A stretch of 64,000 nucleotides of DNA from Nguyenibacter vanlangensis (GCF_038719015.1 NZ_CP152276.1:4171501-4235500); one strand, 5' to 3'; counted from the first letter of the stretch, positions 28,840 through 38,118 are shown. The notes: generated from the letters alone by a model not told the origin. Translations and numbers: made by a program.

Positions 28840-29280
28840 TCAATCGATATCCGGCCGGATCGCTTCGGCAGCCGGGCGCTGGGGCGCAATGTCGGCGGGG
28901 CCGACCGTATCGGCATAATGGTTGCCGAAATGGCTGCGGACGTAGTTCACCACCGCGGCCACCTGGGTGTCCGACAATTTGTCGGCGAACCATGGCATGC
29001 CGCCGAAACCGTTCAGCACGACATAGGCCGGATAGCCTGCCGCCGCGAGCTTGGGATTGCCCGCCAGCGCCGGGAAACGCGCTGCCCCTGCGGCCCCGCG
29101 TCCGTCCGCCATGTGGCAGCCCTGGCACAGTGTGCGATAGATCGCGCCGCCATCATTGGTGGCGATCGCACGCCCGGCAATGGCGTCCGCGCTGTCGGCC
29201 CGTGCCGGAACGGACAGGGCGGGGGAGATCAGCGCGGCCAGCAGGATCAGCGCCGGCAATGAGTGGTTCAGACGGATCAT
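28840..29280 (-). CDS. Secreted c-type cytochrome, partner of the upstream amine oxidase
   Basis: 146-aa single-haem cytochrome c with a Sec signal peptide (MIRLNHSLPALILLAALISP through SVPARAD). The haem site is CQGCH near residue 52. The distal methionine is probably in the GGMPWFADKLSD segment, followed by the C-terminal helix TQVAAVVNYVRSHFG. The start overlaps the amine oxidase stop (ATGA 29280). Translational coupling to a Tat-exported flavoprotein suggests it takes electrons from that enzyme in the periplasm. Confidence 0.9.
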   Translation of the reverse strand: MIRLNHSLPALILLAALISPALSVPARADSADAIAGRAIATNDGGAIYRTLCQGCHMADGRGAAGAARFPALAGNPKLAAAGYPAYVVLNGFGGMPWFADKLSDTQVAAVVNYVRSHFGNHYADTVGPADIAPQRPAAEAIRPDID

Positions 29281-30884
29281 CAGGCGGCTCCGATCGCGCG
29301 GCGATGCAGGCGGGTGACGGCGTCCAGCGACGACAGGATCGCCCCTTCCTGCCAGCATCCGAAGAATGAGGCATGCTCGCCGGCCAGTACCAGGCGGTTA
29401 TCGATCGCGCACAGGTCGCGATAATGCATCTTGCGGGCCTGTTCGCTCCACAGCGCGCAACAGCCCAGCGTCCAGGGCACGCGGCTCCATGCCACAGCGG
29501 CGCCGGTCGAAAATTCCTTGCGGTATTGCGGATGAATCACCGCGCCCTGGGCCAGCGCCGCCTCGATCCGCTCGGCCGGGCTCAGGCCCGCGAAACGGAA
29601 TGCCTCGGCATCCTCATACATGTAGCCGCCCAGCAGCACCGCCTTGCCGCGCGAGAAATAGCCCGTGCTGGGATAGGAAATCTGGTTGATCGGCAGGTCG
29701 GTGAAACTGATGCCGCCATAGATCTGCTCGTCTTCCTCCCAGAAGCGCCGGTTGAATTCCAGACCGATCTTGACCGACGACAGATAGGGCACGGCGGCGA
29801 TCGCCGCCTTCATCGGGCCGCCGACCTGCACGTCCAGTTGCGACAGCACCGACAGCGGAATGGTGCAGACGCAATAATCGGCCTGCGCCACGCGCGGCGC
29901 ATTGCCGTGCGCCTCGTCGATATAGGACACGCTGACGCCGTGCTGATCCTGATGGATCGCCGTCACCCGGCAGCGCATGGTGATCAGGTCGCCGACCTGG
30001 CGGGCAAACCCCTTGCCGATCTGGTCCATCCCGCCCACGGGCTGAAACATCGTGGTCTGGTGGTCCAGGCTGGCATTGGTGGCCAGCGCCAGCCACAGCC
30101 CGGACCGCATCAGCGCGTCGCGCGGCAGCGGGTCGGACGGCACGGGCGCGCCGTCCGGGCCGCCGCCCTGTGGCTTGGCAAAGCCCCGGCGCTGCGACGT
30201 CATGACGCTTTTGGTATAGGCGAATGTTCCGTCCAGCATGCCGCACGCCTTCAGCGCCTGCAGCAGATGCTCCCGCTCGTCGTCGCCGACCGGCAGGTCC
30301 AGCCTGTGCTGGTCGATCGCCTTGGCCAGCAATTCCGAGGTATGGCCGGCATAATCGGCCGCGATGGTGCGATAGCGCTGCTTTTGCCCGCCGAAGGCCC
30401 CCGTCGCATGGACATAGGCGTTGAAATTGACCTGCACGAACGGTTCCAGCGCCACGCCGAACGCCCGGCAATAATGCAGCAGCGCCTGGTGGTGGTACGG
30501 GATGCGCCAGGGACCGGGATTGAAATAATTTCCGGGCGCGAAGCCGATATTCTGCGTGGCGCCGCCCAGTTCGGTAAACCGGTCGCCGCCGTGCAGGCTG
30601 AAATTCCGGCCGCCGGCACGGTCCTGATATTCCAGGATCCGCACCGAATAGCCGGCCTTGCGCAACTCATAGGCGGCCAGCATGCCCGCCAGCCCCGCGC
30701 CCAGCACCAGCACCGACGTGCCGGGCCTGGCGCCATCCAGCCTGGGCGGACCCGCGAAATCGCGCCCGGCGGCGTGGCCCAGGGCGGTCATCGCCTGATA
30801 CAGCGCGGCCGACCCGCCCACCGCGCCGATCCGCGACAGAAGCTGGCGCCGCGTCTGCGGCGCAAATTCCGGGCTGCTGGTCAT
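29280..30884 (-). CDS. Tat-exported flavin monoamine oxidase/dehydrogenase
   Basis: 534-aa FAD amine oxidase family protein. The N terminus MTSSPEFAPQTRRQLLSRIG plus a hydrophobic stretch is a good twin-arginine signal. The FAD motif VLVLGAGLAGMLAAYELRKAG starts near residue 62, with GGRNFSLHGGDRFTELGGAT next. The C-terminal FAD-contact segment is LVLAGEHASFFGCWQEGAI. ATG 30884 is chosen because upstream in-frame codons lack family character. NicA2 of Pseudomonas is an established case of a flavin amine oxidase that is really a cytochrome-c-reducing dehydrogenase. The coupled cytochrome here suggests the same. Substrate unknown. Confidence 0.9.
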   Translation of the reverse strand: MTSSPEFAPQTRRQLLSRIGAVGGSAALYQAMTALGHAAGRDFAGPPRLDGARPGTSVLVLGAGLAGMLAAYELRKAGYSVRILEYQDRAGGRNFSLHGGDRFTELGGATQNIGFAPGNYFNPGPWRIPYHHQALLHYCRAFGVALEPFVQVNFNAYVHATGAFGGQKQRYRTIAADYAGHTSELLAKAIDQHRLDLPVGDDEREHLLQALKACGMLDGTFAYTKSVMTSQRRGFAKPQGGGPDGAPVPSDPLPRDALMRSGLWLALATNASLDHQTTMFQPVGGMDQIGKGFARQVGDLITMRCRVTAIHQDQHGVSVSYIDEAHGNAPRVAQADYCVCTIPLSVLSQLDVQVGGPMKAAIAAVPYLSSVKIGLEFNRRFWEEDEQIYGGISFTDLPINQISYPSTGYFSRGKAVLLGGYMYEDAEAFRFAGLSPAERIEAALAQGAVIHPQYRKEFSTGAAVAWSRVPWTLGCCALWSEQARKMHYRDLCAIDNRLVLAGEHASFFGCWQEGAILSSLDAVTRLHRRAIGAA

Positions 30885-31038
30885 CCTGTTACGGTCCTTC
30901 GTCGATCTCGGGCGCCGATCTCGGGCGTCTCGTTTCGGTCTTCGATATGGCCTGCGGGCCATTTCCGCAACAGCGGGTGCGCGACGCTCCGGCATGGCGG
31001 CATTGGAAGTACGGCGCGATCTGTCCTATGCGGTCGTC

Positions 31039-31566
31039 ATGACCGTGCTTACGCTCCGCCCCGTTGCGCGCGCCGACGCTTCGGACCTGATCCGCGCCAA
31101 TCGCGACAGCCGCGATTATCATGCCCCCTGGGCCCGGCCCTTCACCGACCCGGACGGGTTCGATACCTGGTTCGCCCAATGCGCCACCGGTTCCGCCGTG
31201 GGGCTGGTCGCGCGCCATGGAGGCGATGGCGGGGTGATCGGGGTCTTCACCCTCAGCCAGATCGCCATGGGTGCGTTTTGCAGCGCGTATCTGGGCTATT
31301 ACGGCATGCGGGCTTATGCGCGGCGGGGGCTGATGACGCAGGCGCTGCGCCTGACCCTGGCCCATGCCTTCGACGAATTGGGCCTGCACCGGGTCGAGGC
31401 CAATATCCAGCCCGGCAATCTGGCCTCGATCGCCCTGGTGCGCCGCGCCGGTTTCCGACAGGAGGGATTCTCCCCCCGCTATCTGAAGATCGACGCGGCC
31501 TGGCGCGACCATGAACGCTGGGCCCGCCTGTCGGACGACCCGGTAGACGACCCGGTTCCAGGCTGA
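31039..31566 (+). CDS. GNAT acetyltransferase, RimJ-like
   Basis: 175-aa N-acetyltransferase. LTLRPVARADASDLIRANR opens the fold. Motif A is GYYGMRAYARRGLMTQALRL (a RimJ-type acetyl-CoA loop), then HAFDELGLHRVEANIQPGNL and SIALVRRAGFRQEGFSPRYL. RimJ/RimL proteins acetylate N termini of ribosomal proteins, but related enzymes act on other substrates. Start ATG 31039 is chosen to fit the family; ATG 30994 is in frame upstream. It is divergent from the amine oxidase gene. Confidence 0.88.
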   Translation: MTVLTLRPVARADASDLIRANRDSRDYHAPWARPFTDPDGFDTWFAQCATGSAVGLVARHGGDGGVIGVFTLSQIAMGAFCSAYLGYYGMRAYARRGLMTQALRLTLAHAFDELGLHRVEANIQPGNLASIALVRRAGFRQEGFSPRYLKIDAAWRDHERWARLSDDPVDDPVPG

Positions 31567-31616
31567 AACCGGGGGCAGGGGGATGCGATCCGTCGCGGCC
31601 CCCTGCCGGCCCGGAA

Positions 31617-33893
31617 TCAGCGCATCGTGTCGGCGGTCGGGATCTTCAGCGTTGCCGCCAGGAAGGATTCGCGCGCCTCATCCACGTGCGTGCGCAGCGC
31701 CGGGTCGGTCAGCATATGCGTGCCCGGCAGCAGCAGCAGGTTGTACGGACGCCCGGCGCGGATGAAAGCCTGCGTCAGCTTCATCGTGTTTTCGAAATAC
31801 ACGTTGTCGTCGGTCAGCCCGTGCATGATCAGCAGCGGTCGCGACAGTTGCGCGGCATAGGTCAGCACGTTGCTGGCCGCGTAGCCCTGCGGATCGTCCT
31901 GCGGCGTGCCCAGATACCGTTCGGTATAGGCCGTGTCGTAATCGGCGAAATCCGCCGGCGGCGCGCCCGCGACCCCCACCTTGAAGACATCCGGCCGGCG
32001 GATCGTCGCCATCGCGGTGAAATACCCGCCGAACGACCAGCCATAGACGCCCACCCGCGACAGATCCAGTTCGGCATAGCGTTTTCCCAGCGCCGCCAGC
32101 CCGTCGGCCTGGTCGCGCAACGGCAGGTCGATCAGGTCGTTCTTGGTCGCCCGTTCCCAATCATGGTCGCGCCCCGGCGTGCCGCGCCCGTCCAGGCTGA
32201 CGACGATATAGCCGTGATCGGCCAGGCACTGGCTTTCCAGATATTGGCGCGGCGCCTGCAGCACCTGCTTGTATCCGGGCCCGGCATAGACCGACAGCAC
32301 GACCGGATAGCGCCGCCCGGGCACGAAAGCGGCCGGGCGGATGATCATCGCATCCATGTCCAGCGCCCCGGCGCGGGTATATTGGATATGCGGCGCCAGG
32401 GTCGGGGTTTCGGCCACGCCGGGCAGGGTGGCCAGCACATGGCCGTCGCGGTCGCGCACCACGGTCGCGGCGCTGCCGTCCGCGCCCATCATGGCGTCGG
32501 TAAAGACCGCATGCCCGCCCTCGGCGAACGATGTGGCGTGCAGCCCCGGCTCGGGCGTCAGCCTGACCGGCGCGCCCCCGCGCAGCCCCAGCCGATAGAC
32601 CGCGTTCTGTGTCCGGTCCGGATTGGCGGTGACGGTCACCGTTCCGCCCGCCGCGTCCACATCGTCCAGCGAGACGAAGGGCAGGTCCGGCGGCGTGATC
32701 GCGTGGTCCAGCGTGCCGTCGGCATGGCGCAGTTCCAGCCGCCATGCGCCGCCACGCTCGGCTGCCCACAGAAAGCCGCTGCCATCCGGCAGCCAGCGCG
32801 GCAGGGCGTGCCCGCGCCCCTCGCCCGAGGGCGTGATGTTGATCCAGGCCGGATCATGCTCGGTCAGCAGCGTCGCGACCCGGCCGGTGGCCGGATCGAC
32901 GCGCAGCACGCGTTCCTCGGTCTGCGCGCGGTTCAGCACCACCAGCGACAGGGCGCCGCGGCCTTTCGGCCAGACCACCCGCGCCAGATAGGGGAAGGCA
33001 TTGCTGTCCCACGCCACCCAGCGCGTCGGCCCGCCCGTGCGCGACACCAGGCCAAGCCGCACCCGCGCATTCGCCGTCCCCGCGCGGGGATAGCGGAATT
33101 CGACCGGCGGGGTCGCGGGGTGCTCGGGGTCGGCGATGTAATGGCGCTCGACGCCGGATATATCGGCTTCCTCGTACAACAGCGTCTGCCCGTCGGGCGC
33201 CCACCACAGCCCGTCCGGCCGGCTCAGTTCCTCGGCGGCGGCAAATTCGGCCAGCCCGTGCGTCAGCGTCTCGCTGCCGCCGCGCGTCAGCCGCACCGGG
33301 CGCCCCGCGGTGCGTCCGGTGCGCAGGCCGATCACATACACGTCGTTGTCGCGCACCGCCGCGACCTGCCGTCCGTCCGGCGACAGGCGCGGCGCGATCC
33401 AGCCCCGGCCCGGCAGGTCGGTGACCTGCCCGCCGGCGACCGCCACCTGCATCAGCCGGTCCCCCTGGCTGACCAGCGCGGTGGTCCCGTCGTCGGACAG
33501 GGCGAAATCGGTGATGCCGGTCAGCGACATCCGCGCCCGCTCGCGCCGCGCCTTCTCCTCGACCGAGAGTTTTTCGGGCCCGTCCGCCGGCCGCGCAAGT
33601 TCGACCGCGCGGCTGCCGGCCAGGTCATAGCGCCACAAATGCAGGCTGGTCTCACGCGGGCCGCTGCGCAGGAACAGCACCGATTTCCCGTCCGGCGTCG
33701 GCTGCGCGTGGCGCGGCAGGCCCAGGGTGAAATTCCGCGTCGCCGCCAGATCGGCGTAACATTGCCCTCCGCTCCCGGACGCGGCGTTTGCCGCCCCTGC
33801 GGCGGCGCCGGCCGCCAGGACCAGCCCCGGCAGGCCGAGCGCCAAATATCGTCCCAGGCGCCGGGCGCGCCCTCTTTGCAGTGCGTTCTTCAT
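31617..33893 (-). CDS. Secreted S9 prolyl oligopeptidase family protein (dipeptidyl peptidase IV-like)
   Basis: 758-aa serine peptidase with a signal peptide (Arg-rich N region, hydrophobic LALGLPGLVLAAGAAAGA). It has an eight-bladed propeller (about 60-500) and a C-terminal alpha/beta hydrolase domain. The catalytic Ser is in VGVYGWSFGGYFT, the Asp in HGLTDDNVYFE and the His in LPGTHML. The propeller stretch LAEFAAAEELSRPDGLWWAP carries the paired Glu of DPP-IV enzymes that bind the peptide N terminus. It probably releases dipeptides in the periplasm for the POT transporters; that link is inference. Confidence 0.92.
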   Translation of the reverse strand: MKNALQRGRARRLGRYLALGLPGLVLAAGAAAGAANAASGSGGQCYADLAATRNFTLGLPRHAQPTPDGKSVLFLRSGPRETSLHLWRYDLAGSRAVELARPADGPEKLSVEEKARRERARMSLTGITDFALSDDGTTALVSQGDRLMQVAVAGGQVTDLPGRGWIAPRLSPDGRQVAAVRDNDVYVIGLRTGRTAGRPVRLTRGGSETLTHGLAEFAAAEELSRPDGLWWAPDGQTLLYEEADISGVERHYIADPEHPATPPVEFRYPRAGTANARVRLGLVSRTGGPTRWVAWDSNAFPYLARVVWPKGRGALSLVVLNRAQTEERVLRVDPATGRVATLLTEHDPAWINITPSGEGRGHALPRWLPDGSGFLWAAERGGAWRLELRHADGTLDHAITPPDLPFVSLDDVDAAGGTVTVTANPDRTQNAVYRLGLRGGAPVRLTPEPGLHATSFAEGGHAVFTDAMMGADGSAATVVRDRDGHVLATLPGVAETPTLAPHIQYTRAGALDMDAMIIRPAAFVPGRRYPVVLSVYAGPGYKQVLQAPRQYLESQCLADHGYIVVSLDGRGTPGRDHDWERATKNDLIDLPLRDQADGLAALGKRYAELDLSRVGVYGWSFGGYFTAMATIRRPDVFKVGVAGAPPADFADYDTAYTERYLGTPQDDPQGYAASNVLTYAAQLSRPLLIMHGLTDDNVYFENTMKLTQAFIRAGRPYNLLLLPGTHMLTDPALRTHVDEARESFLAATLKIPTADTMR

Positions 33894-34103
33894 GAATGGT
33901 CCATGGTTCGTTCAGATCGACGGAACGATGAAGCCCCGCACCACGCGGCGCAAGCGGTCACGCGGCAACGAAACGAAATCGTCCGGGAAACGAGATCCTC
34001 CGGGCGCTGCCGATCCCATCGCCATCGCGCGGCTTCACCCCCTCGCACGGGACGCGCCGCTCGGATATGAGGCTGCTGTCCTCACTGATCGAAACATCCG
34101 CCC

Positions 34104-34985
34104 ATGCCCAACCCCTTCGTCCGCCTGCTTCCCCTGATCGCCGCGATCGCCATCCTGTCCTGGGCCAGCGCCTATCCGGTGGTGCGCATCGCCTTGCGCG
34201 ACCTGCCGCCCGTGCCCCTGGCGGCGATGCGCTACAGCGTGGCGGCGGTGCTGGCGGCCGCTTGGCTGGCCTGGGCGCGCCCGCCGCTGCCGGCGCCGCG
34301 CGACCTGCCGCGCATCCTGGCCTGCGGCGTGATCGGCATCGCGCTGTACAATGTCCTGTTCAACAGCGGCGAGGTCACGGTATCGGCCGGCGCCGCCAGC
34401 CTGCTCATCAGCGCCGCCCCCCTCATGGCCGCGCTGATCGCGGTGGCGACCATGGGCGAGACCCTGTCGCGCTGGGGCTGGGGGGGATCGCTGCTCAGCT
34501 TCGCGGGGGTGGTGCTGATCGCCCAGGGGCAGATCGGCGGCATCGCGTTCGGCTCGGGGGCGACCCTGGTCTTCGGCGCGGCCGTCTGCGGCGCGCTTTA
34601 TACCTCGCTGCAGAAAAGGCTGGTGGTGCGGTACGGCGCCCTGCCCAGCATCAGCTACATCCTGCTGGCCGGCGCGCTGTGCCTGCTGCCCTGGCTGCCG
34701 CAGGCCCTGGCCATCATGCCGCACGCCCCCGCGCGCTGCTGGGCGGCGGTGCTGGAACTGGGCATCTTCCCCGCGGCGATCGGCTATGCCGCCTGGGCCT
34801 TCGTCATCGGCCATATGGGGGCGGCGCGCGGGGCCGGGCTGCTCTATCTGCTGCCGCCGGCCACCCTGGTGCTGGCCTTCGTCCTGACCGGCGAGATCCC
34901 CAGCCCACGCACCCTGATCGGCGGCGCGATCGTCATGGCCGGGGTCGTGCTGACCAACATGTACGGCCGCGCTCGCCCCGCCTGA
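34104..34985 (+). CDS. DMT superfamily (EamA) transporter
   Basis: 293-aa inner-membrane protein with ten predicted hydrophobic segments arranged as two EamA repeats. The first contains LSWASAYPVVRIALRDLPPV and ends near IALYNVLFNSGEVTVSAGAA; the second ends with YLLPPATLVLAFVLTGEIPS. Such proteins usually export metabolites or amino acids; the substrate cannot be inferred. The gene converges on the lipoprotein gene with one base between the stops. Confidence 0.88.
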   Translation: MPNPFVRLLPLIAAIAILSWASAYPVVRIALRDLPPVPLAAMRYSVAAVLAAAWLAWARPPLPAPRDLPRILACGVIGIALYNVLFNSGEVTVSAGAASLLISAAPLMAALIAVATMGETLSRWGWGGSLLSFAGVVLIAQGQIGGIAFGSGATLVFGAAVCGALYTSLQKRLVVRYGALPSISYILLAGALCLLPWLPQALAIMPHAPARCWAAVLELGIFPAAIGYAAWAFVIGHMGAARGAGLLYLLPPATLVLAFVLTGEIPSPRTLIGGAIVMAGVVLTNMYGRARPA

Positions 34986-34986
34986 T

Positions 34987-35664
34987 TCAGCACCCCGTAC
35001 CGTTCCGCGCGCCCGCATCATCGCGCGGCAGGGCCGGAAGCAGCATCGCGGCCAAGGCAGCGTCCGCGTCGCAGCGCCGGACCGGATCACGCAGTTCGGT
35101 CACGAAGCGAAAATAATCCGGCGTCCAGCCCGGCACGCCCTCGGACGATACCAGGCGATAGATATCGATCACGCTCGGGGTGGGGGCGTTGGCGGGTTCC
35201 TGTCCCAATTGCCGTCGCGCCTCGATCAGCAGCAGCGCCGGCTGCCCCGCGATGCGCCCGCGCGCGAAATGTATGCTCGCAGTCCCGTCTTCCCCGGTGT
35301 GCGGCGTATCGGTCAGATGATTCCGCAACGGCCGCTTTCGATCCGGGCCGTCATCGGCGCCGACCACGCGCCAGCCCCTTCCATCCGTCCCGCGCGGTTC
35401 GGTGACCAGAAACACGTGATAACTCCAGGCATTTCCATTATCCCGCCAAGTACGAAAGATCGCCACGTCGCCGCCATCCGTCGCCGCGCCATGCAGGATC
35501 GTCAGGCCGTCCCGCACCGTGACTGGCACCAGGTCCGTCGGCATGACCCGGGCAGCTCTCGCGTCGCCGCGCGTCGTCGCCGGCTTCATGCAGGCCGCCA
35601 CGCAGAGTGGCAGCATCGTCGCGCGGCTGATCCGCCTTCCTGTCTCGAAAATTTTCCAAGACAT
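34987..35664 (-). CDS. Putative lipoprotein of unknown function
   Basis: 225-aa product starting MSWKIFETGRRISRATMLPL followed by CVAAC, a possible lipobox with Cys near residue 25 after a rather short hydrophobic core. The rest is soluble-looking, with DGGDVAIFRTWRDNGNAWSY and VFLVTEPRGTDGRGWRVVGAD in the middle, and a Cys-containing C terminus. No family is recognised. It follows the GNAT gene by 11 bp and may share its transcript. Confidence 0.7.
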   Translation of the reverse strand: MSWKIFETGRRISRATMLPLCVAACMKPATTRGDARAARVMPTDLVPVTVRDGLTILHGAATDGGDVAIFRTWRDNGNAWSYHVFLVTEPRGTDGRGWRVVGADDGPDRKRPLRNHLTDTPHTGEDGTASIHFARGRIAGQPALLLIEARRQLGQEPANAPTPSVIDIYRLVSSEGVPGWTPDYFRFVTELRDPVRRCDADAALAAMLLPALPRDDAGARNGTGC

Positions 35665-35675
35665 CTGTCCACGCC

Positions 35676-36149
35676 TCATAATTCCAGATGCAGGAACTGG
35701 TTGAACGTGCTGGGCACGTAAGACCCGAACGCCGCCCCATCGACGAATCCGCGCCGGCGATACAGCGCCAGCGCCGCCGCGAAGGACGGTCCGCACCCCG
35801 TCTCCAGGCTCAGCCGCGTCATCCCCCGCGCCCTGGCTTCGGCGATGATATGATCCAGCAGCGCCGCGGCCGCGCCCCGACGCAAATGCGCGGGGTGGGT
35901 GCGCATGGATTTCACTTCGCCCGTCCCGTCATCCATGGTCCGCAGGGCCCCGATCGCCGCGATCTCCGCACCGTCCCACGCGCTCCAGACCGTGATCGCC
36001 GGATCGCGCAGACCGGACAGATCCAGCGCGAAGACATGTTCGGGTGGCGTGCCGGCCCGCATGCCCGCCAGATGCAGCGCCAGCAAAGCCCGTGTCGGCG
36101 CGCCGGTCAGATCGTCGACGCGAATGGAAAAATTGCGGATATTCTTCAT
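35676..36149 (-). CDS. GNAT family N-acetyltransferase
   Basis: 157-aa protein with the GNAT core: VWSAWDGAEIAAIGALRTMD, then motif A VKSMRTHPAHLRRGAAAALL, the helix DHIIAEARARGMTRLSLETG and the C-terminal ALYRRRGFVDGAAFGSY. Its ATG overlaps the stop of the alpha/beta hydrolase gene (ATGA 36146-36149), indicating coupled translation. The acceptor is unknown. Confidence 0.9.
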   Translation of the reverse strand: MKNIRNFSIRVDDLTGAPTRALLALHLAGMRAGTPPEHVFALDLSGLRDPAITVWSAWDGAEIAAIGALRTMDDGTGEVKSMRTHPAHLRRGAAAALLDHIIAEARARGMTRLSLETGCGPSFAAALALYRRRGFVDGAAFGSYVPSTFNQFLHLEL

Positions 36150-37048
36150 GCTTCGCAGACTCCTCTTTCGTCGATCCTCATCGTCCGGCGCAGGAACTCC
36201 CCGATCTCGGTCAATAGTACGGCCTGATACGCCGCCCGATCGAAACCCGGTGGATCCTGCGACGGCGGAAAATCCGACCTGATCCGATGGGGTGGAAATG
36301 GACTCAGGAACGAAAAATGCCCGGCCCCCGCGACCAGCCCGCAGGCGATGCGCCCGGCATCCGGCACGCCCTGCCGCACGATATCGGCCAGCCGGGGCGG
36401 GATCAGCGTATCGTGCTCGGCGAAGCGCATCAGGATCGGCATGTCCACGCCCGACAGCGCGCCCGGCGGGCCGAACCATCGCGTCGCGGGGGCCAGCAGC
36501 ACCAGCGCCGCGATGCGCCGGTCCCGCGTCACCGCGATCGGCCGCGGCGGGCCGCCGGACAGGCCGGCCCCGCCGCTCCACGGCTGGCCGCCGGCCGCCG
36601 CCAGCACGGAATAGCCACCCATGGAATGGCCGATCATCGCGACCCGCGCCGCCGGATTCGTCCCGATCATCGGGTCGGCCAGGGCGGCATCGACGCACAG
36701 GCGCAGATGGCGCGGGCGATTTTCCAGATTGGACAGGCTGCCCGCCAGCGCATTGTCATTCAGGCTGTTGCCCGGATGTTTCGGCATGGCGACGATGAAT
36801 CCCTGCCGCGCCAGCCCGATAGCCAGGTCGCGATGGACCCAGGGCGTACCGCCATCGCCATGCGACAGCACCACCAGCGCACGCGGTCCCGGAACCGGTC
36901 GCCCGTCCCGCGCCAGTTCCAGGGGGTACGACCCGACATGATGCAGGCGCGGCGCGTCCCCGCTCGGGTACAGCAGATTCAGCTCGATGATTGCATCCTG
37001 CGCGATGTCCCGTACCGCCAGGCAGCGATGGCCGATCGCATGGCCCAT
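36146..37048 (-). CDS. Alpha/beta hydrolase, dienelactone hydrolase/lipase-like
   Basis: 300-aa hydrolase. VVLSHGDGGTPWVHRDLA forms the oxyanion strand, the nucleophile elbow is VAMIGHSMGGYSVLAAAG (Ser in GHSMGG), MRFAEHDTLIPP carries the likely Asp, and AGHFSFLSPFPP the His. This combination resembles predicted dienelactone hydrolases and cutinase-like lipases. No signal peptide is seen, so it is probably cytoplasmic. Start ATG 37048 (MGHAIGHRC); an upstream in-frame ATG would add 10 residues. Confidence 0.87.
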   Translation of the reverse strand: MGHAIGHRCLAVRDIAQDAIIELNLLYPSGDAPRLHHVGSYPLELARDGRPVPGPRALVVLSHGDGGTPWVHRDLAIGLARQGFIVAMPKHPGNSLNDNALAGSLSNLENRPRHLRLCVDAALADPMIGTNPAARVAMIGHSMGGYSVLAAAGGQPWSGGAGLSGGPPRPIAVTRDRRIAALVLLAPATRWFGPPGALSGVDMPILMRFAEHDTLIPPRLADIVRQGVPDAGRIACGLVAGAGHFSFLSPFPPHRIRSDFPPSQDPPGFDRAAYQAVLLTEIGEFLRRTMRIDERGVCEA

Positions 37049-37102
37049 TGCCCGGTTCTCCTTTCCCGCGCTCGGCAAGGCTTTTTACAGACATGCGGGC
37101 AT

Positions 37103-38062
37103 TCATGACGGGCTTGCTTCCACCGCCCGCGCGGCGGCCGCTTTTCGAAGCCCGGCCCAGGTCAACCCGTAAATGCACAGGACGACAAGGACAAGTGCTC
37201 CGATCTGGTATGGTGCGATCCTCTCGCCCAAAAAGGGGACCGCGAGCGCCAAGGTCAGCGTCGGCCAGGGCGTCGTGATCGAACTGGCCAGCGACACGTC
37301 GATATGCCGGATCGCATGGAACCACACGATCAGTTCCAGGTAATAGGCCAGCCCCATAAGGATCGCCGTCGGCTGCGAGACGGCCGCAACAAGCGCGGGC
37401 AGGACGGAACGGCCCGTCGTGGCGGCGAGCAAGGCGAGGAGGAAGAGGGTCGAGATCGCAACACGGACAAAGGTGACCTGCACCGGCGTCACCGGCGTGC
37501 GGCCCAGTTCCTCCTTGATGATCACATGGGCGACGCTCCACAGGAGCGGGACAGCGAGCGAGGCCAGAAACCAGACCGAGAGAGTCGCCGCCCGTCCCGT
37601 TCCACCGGTTCCAAGATAATAGAGGGTTCCGATCAGGACCGCCGTCAGGCCCAGTTCCGCCGCGGTCTTGCGCCGCTTGAGGAACAGCGTCTCCCACAGG
37701 ATGGCAAAGAGCGGATAGGCCTGAATGGCGATGGCCGCGTTCGTGGCGCCGGCCTTCTCGATCCCCAGCACGTAGAGATACGTCGACAGGCCGAACATCG
37801 TCCCGGTCATCAGCGCGACGGCAGCCATGCGTCCCGTCTCGCGCGGGGGAATGGCGACACCGAAGACGCCCCTGTCGCCTCGTATCCATTCCAGCACGCA
37901 AGCCGGCGCCGCGAAGACGACCTGCCAGACGGAGAGCGCCGCCGCGAAGGCGAGAGCGCCGACCCCGTCGGGGCGGGAGTTGGAAATGATGGGCATGATC
38001 CCCAGAAGAACGAGGCAGCCGAAGGAAAGCGCGATGCCCTTCGGGGCGGCGTGGGGCGACAT
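37103..38062 (-). CDS. DMT superfamily transporter controlled by the divergent MocR gene
   Basis: 319-aa EamA-type membrane protein with about ten hydrophobic segments (from MSPHAAPKGIALSFGCLVLL; later TNAAIAIQAYPLFAILWETL and FLGERIAPYQIGALVLVVLC). The ATG at 38062 is chosen over an upstream extension that runs through the operator region. It is divergent from a MocR-type regulator, a common arrangement in which the regulator controls the adjacent transporter. Substrate unknown. Confidence 0.88.
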   Translation of the reverse strand: MSPHAAPKGIALSFGCLVLLGIMPIISNSRPDGVGALAFAAALSVWQVVFAAPACVLEWIRGDRGVFGVAIPPRETGRMAAVALMTGTMFGLSTYLYVLGIEKAGATNAAIAIQAYPLFAILWETLFLKRRKTAAELGLTAVLIGTLYYLGTGGTGRAATLSVWFLASLAVPLLWSVAHVIIKEELGRTPVTPVQVTFVRVAISTLFLLALLAATTGRSVLPALVAAVSQPTAILMGLAYYLELIVWFHAIRHIDVSLASSITTPWPTLTLALAVPFLGERIAPYQIGALVLVVLCIYGLTWAGLRKAAAARAVEASPS

Positions 38063-38108
38063 TGCATTGTTCCTGAAATCATTGCATCGATTGCTATGAA
38101 AACTGCAT
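38061..38108. promoter_or_regulatory. Candidate MocR operator: three phased direct repeats
   Basis: ATTGCAT at 38061-38067 and 38081-38087, and ACTGCAT at 38102-38108, are spaced 20 and 21 bp, i.e. two helical turns, in the 56-bp gap between the DMT and MocR genes. MocR/PdxR-type regulators are known to bind direct repeats on the same DNA face. The first copy overlaps the DMT start codon, so binding could repress it. Confidence 0.6.
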
Positions 38109-38118
38109 CTTTCGTGAC

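Noticed and set aside
29373..31514. 713-codon + strand frame across the amine oxidase and GNAT genes
   Set aside because: It spans two real genes on different strands and has shadow-type composition.
31686..34070. 794-codon + strand frame opposite the DPP-IV-like gene
   Set aside because: The peptidase on the minus strand has a signal peptide and a full catalytic triad; the + frame has no family-like segment.
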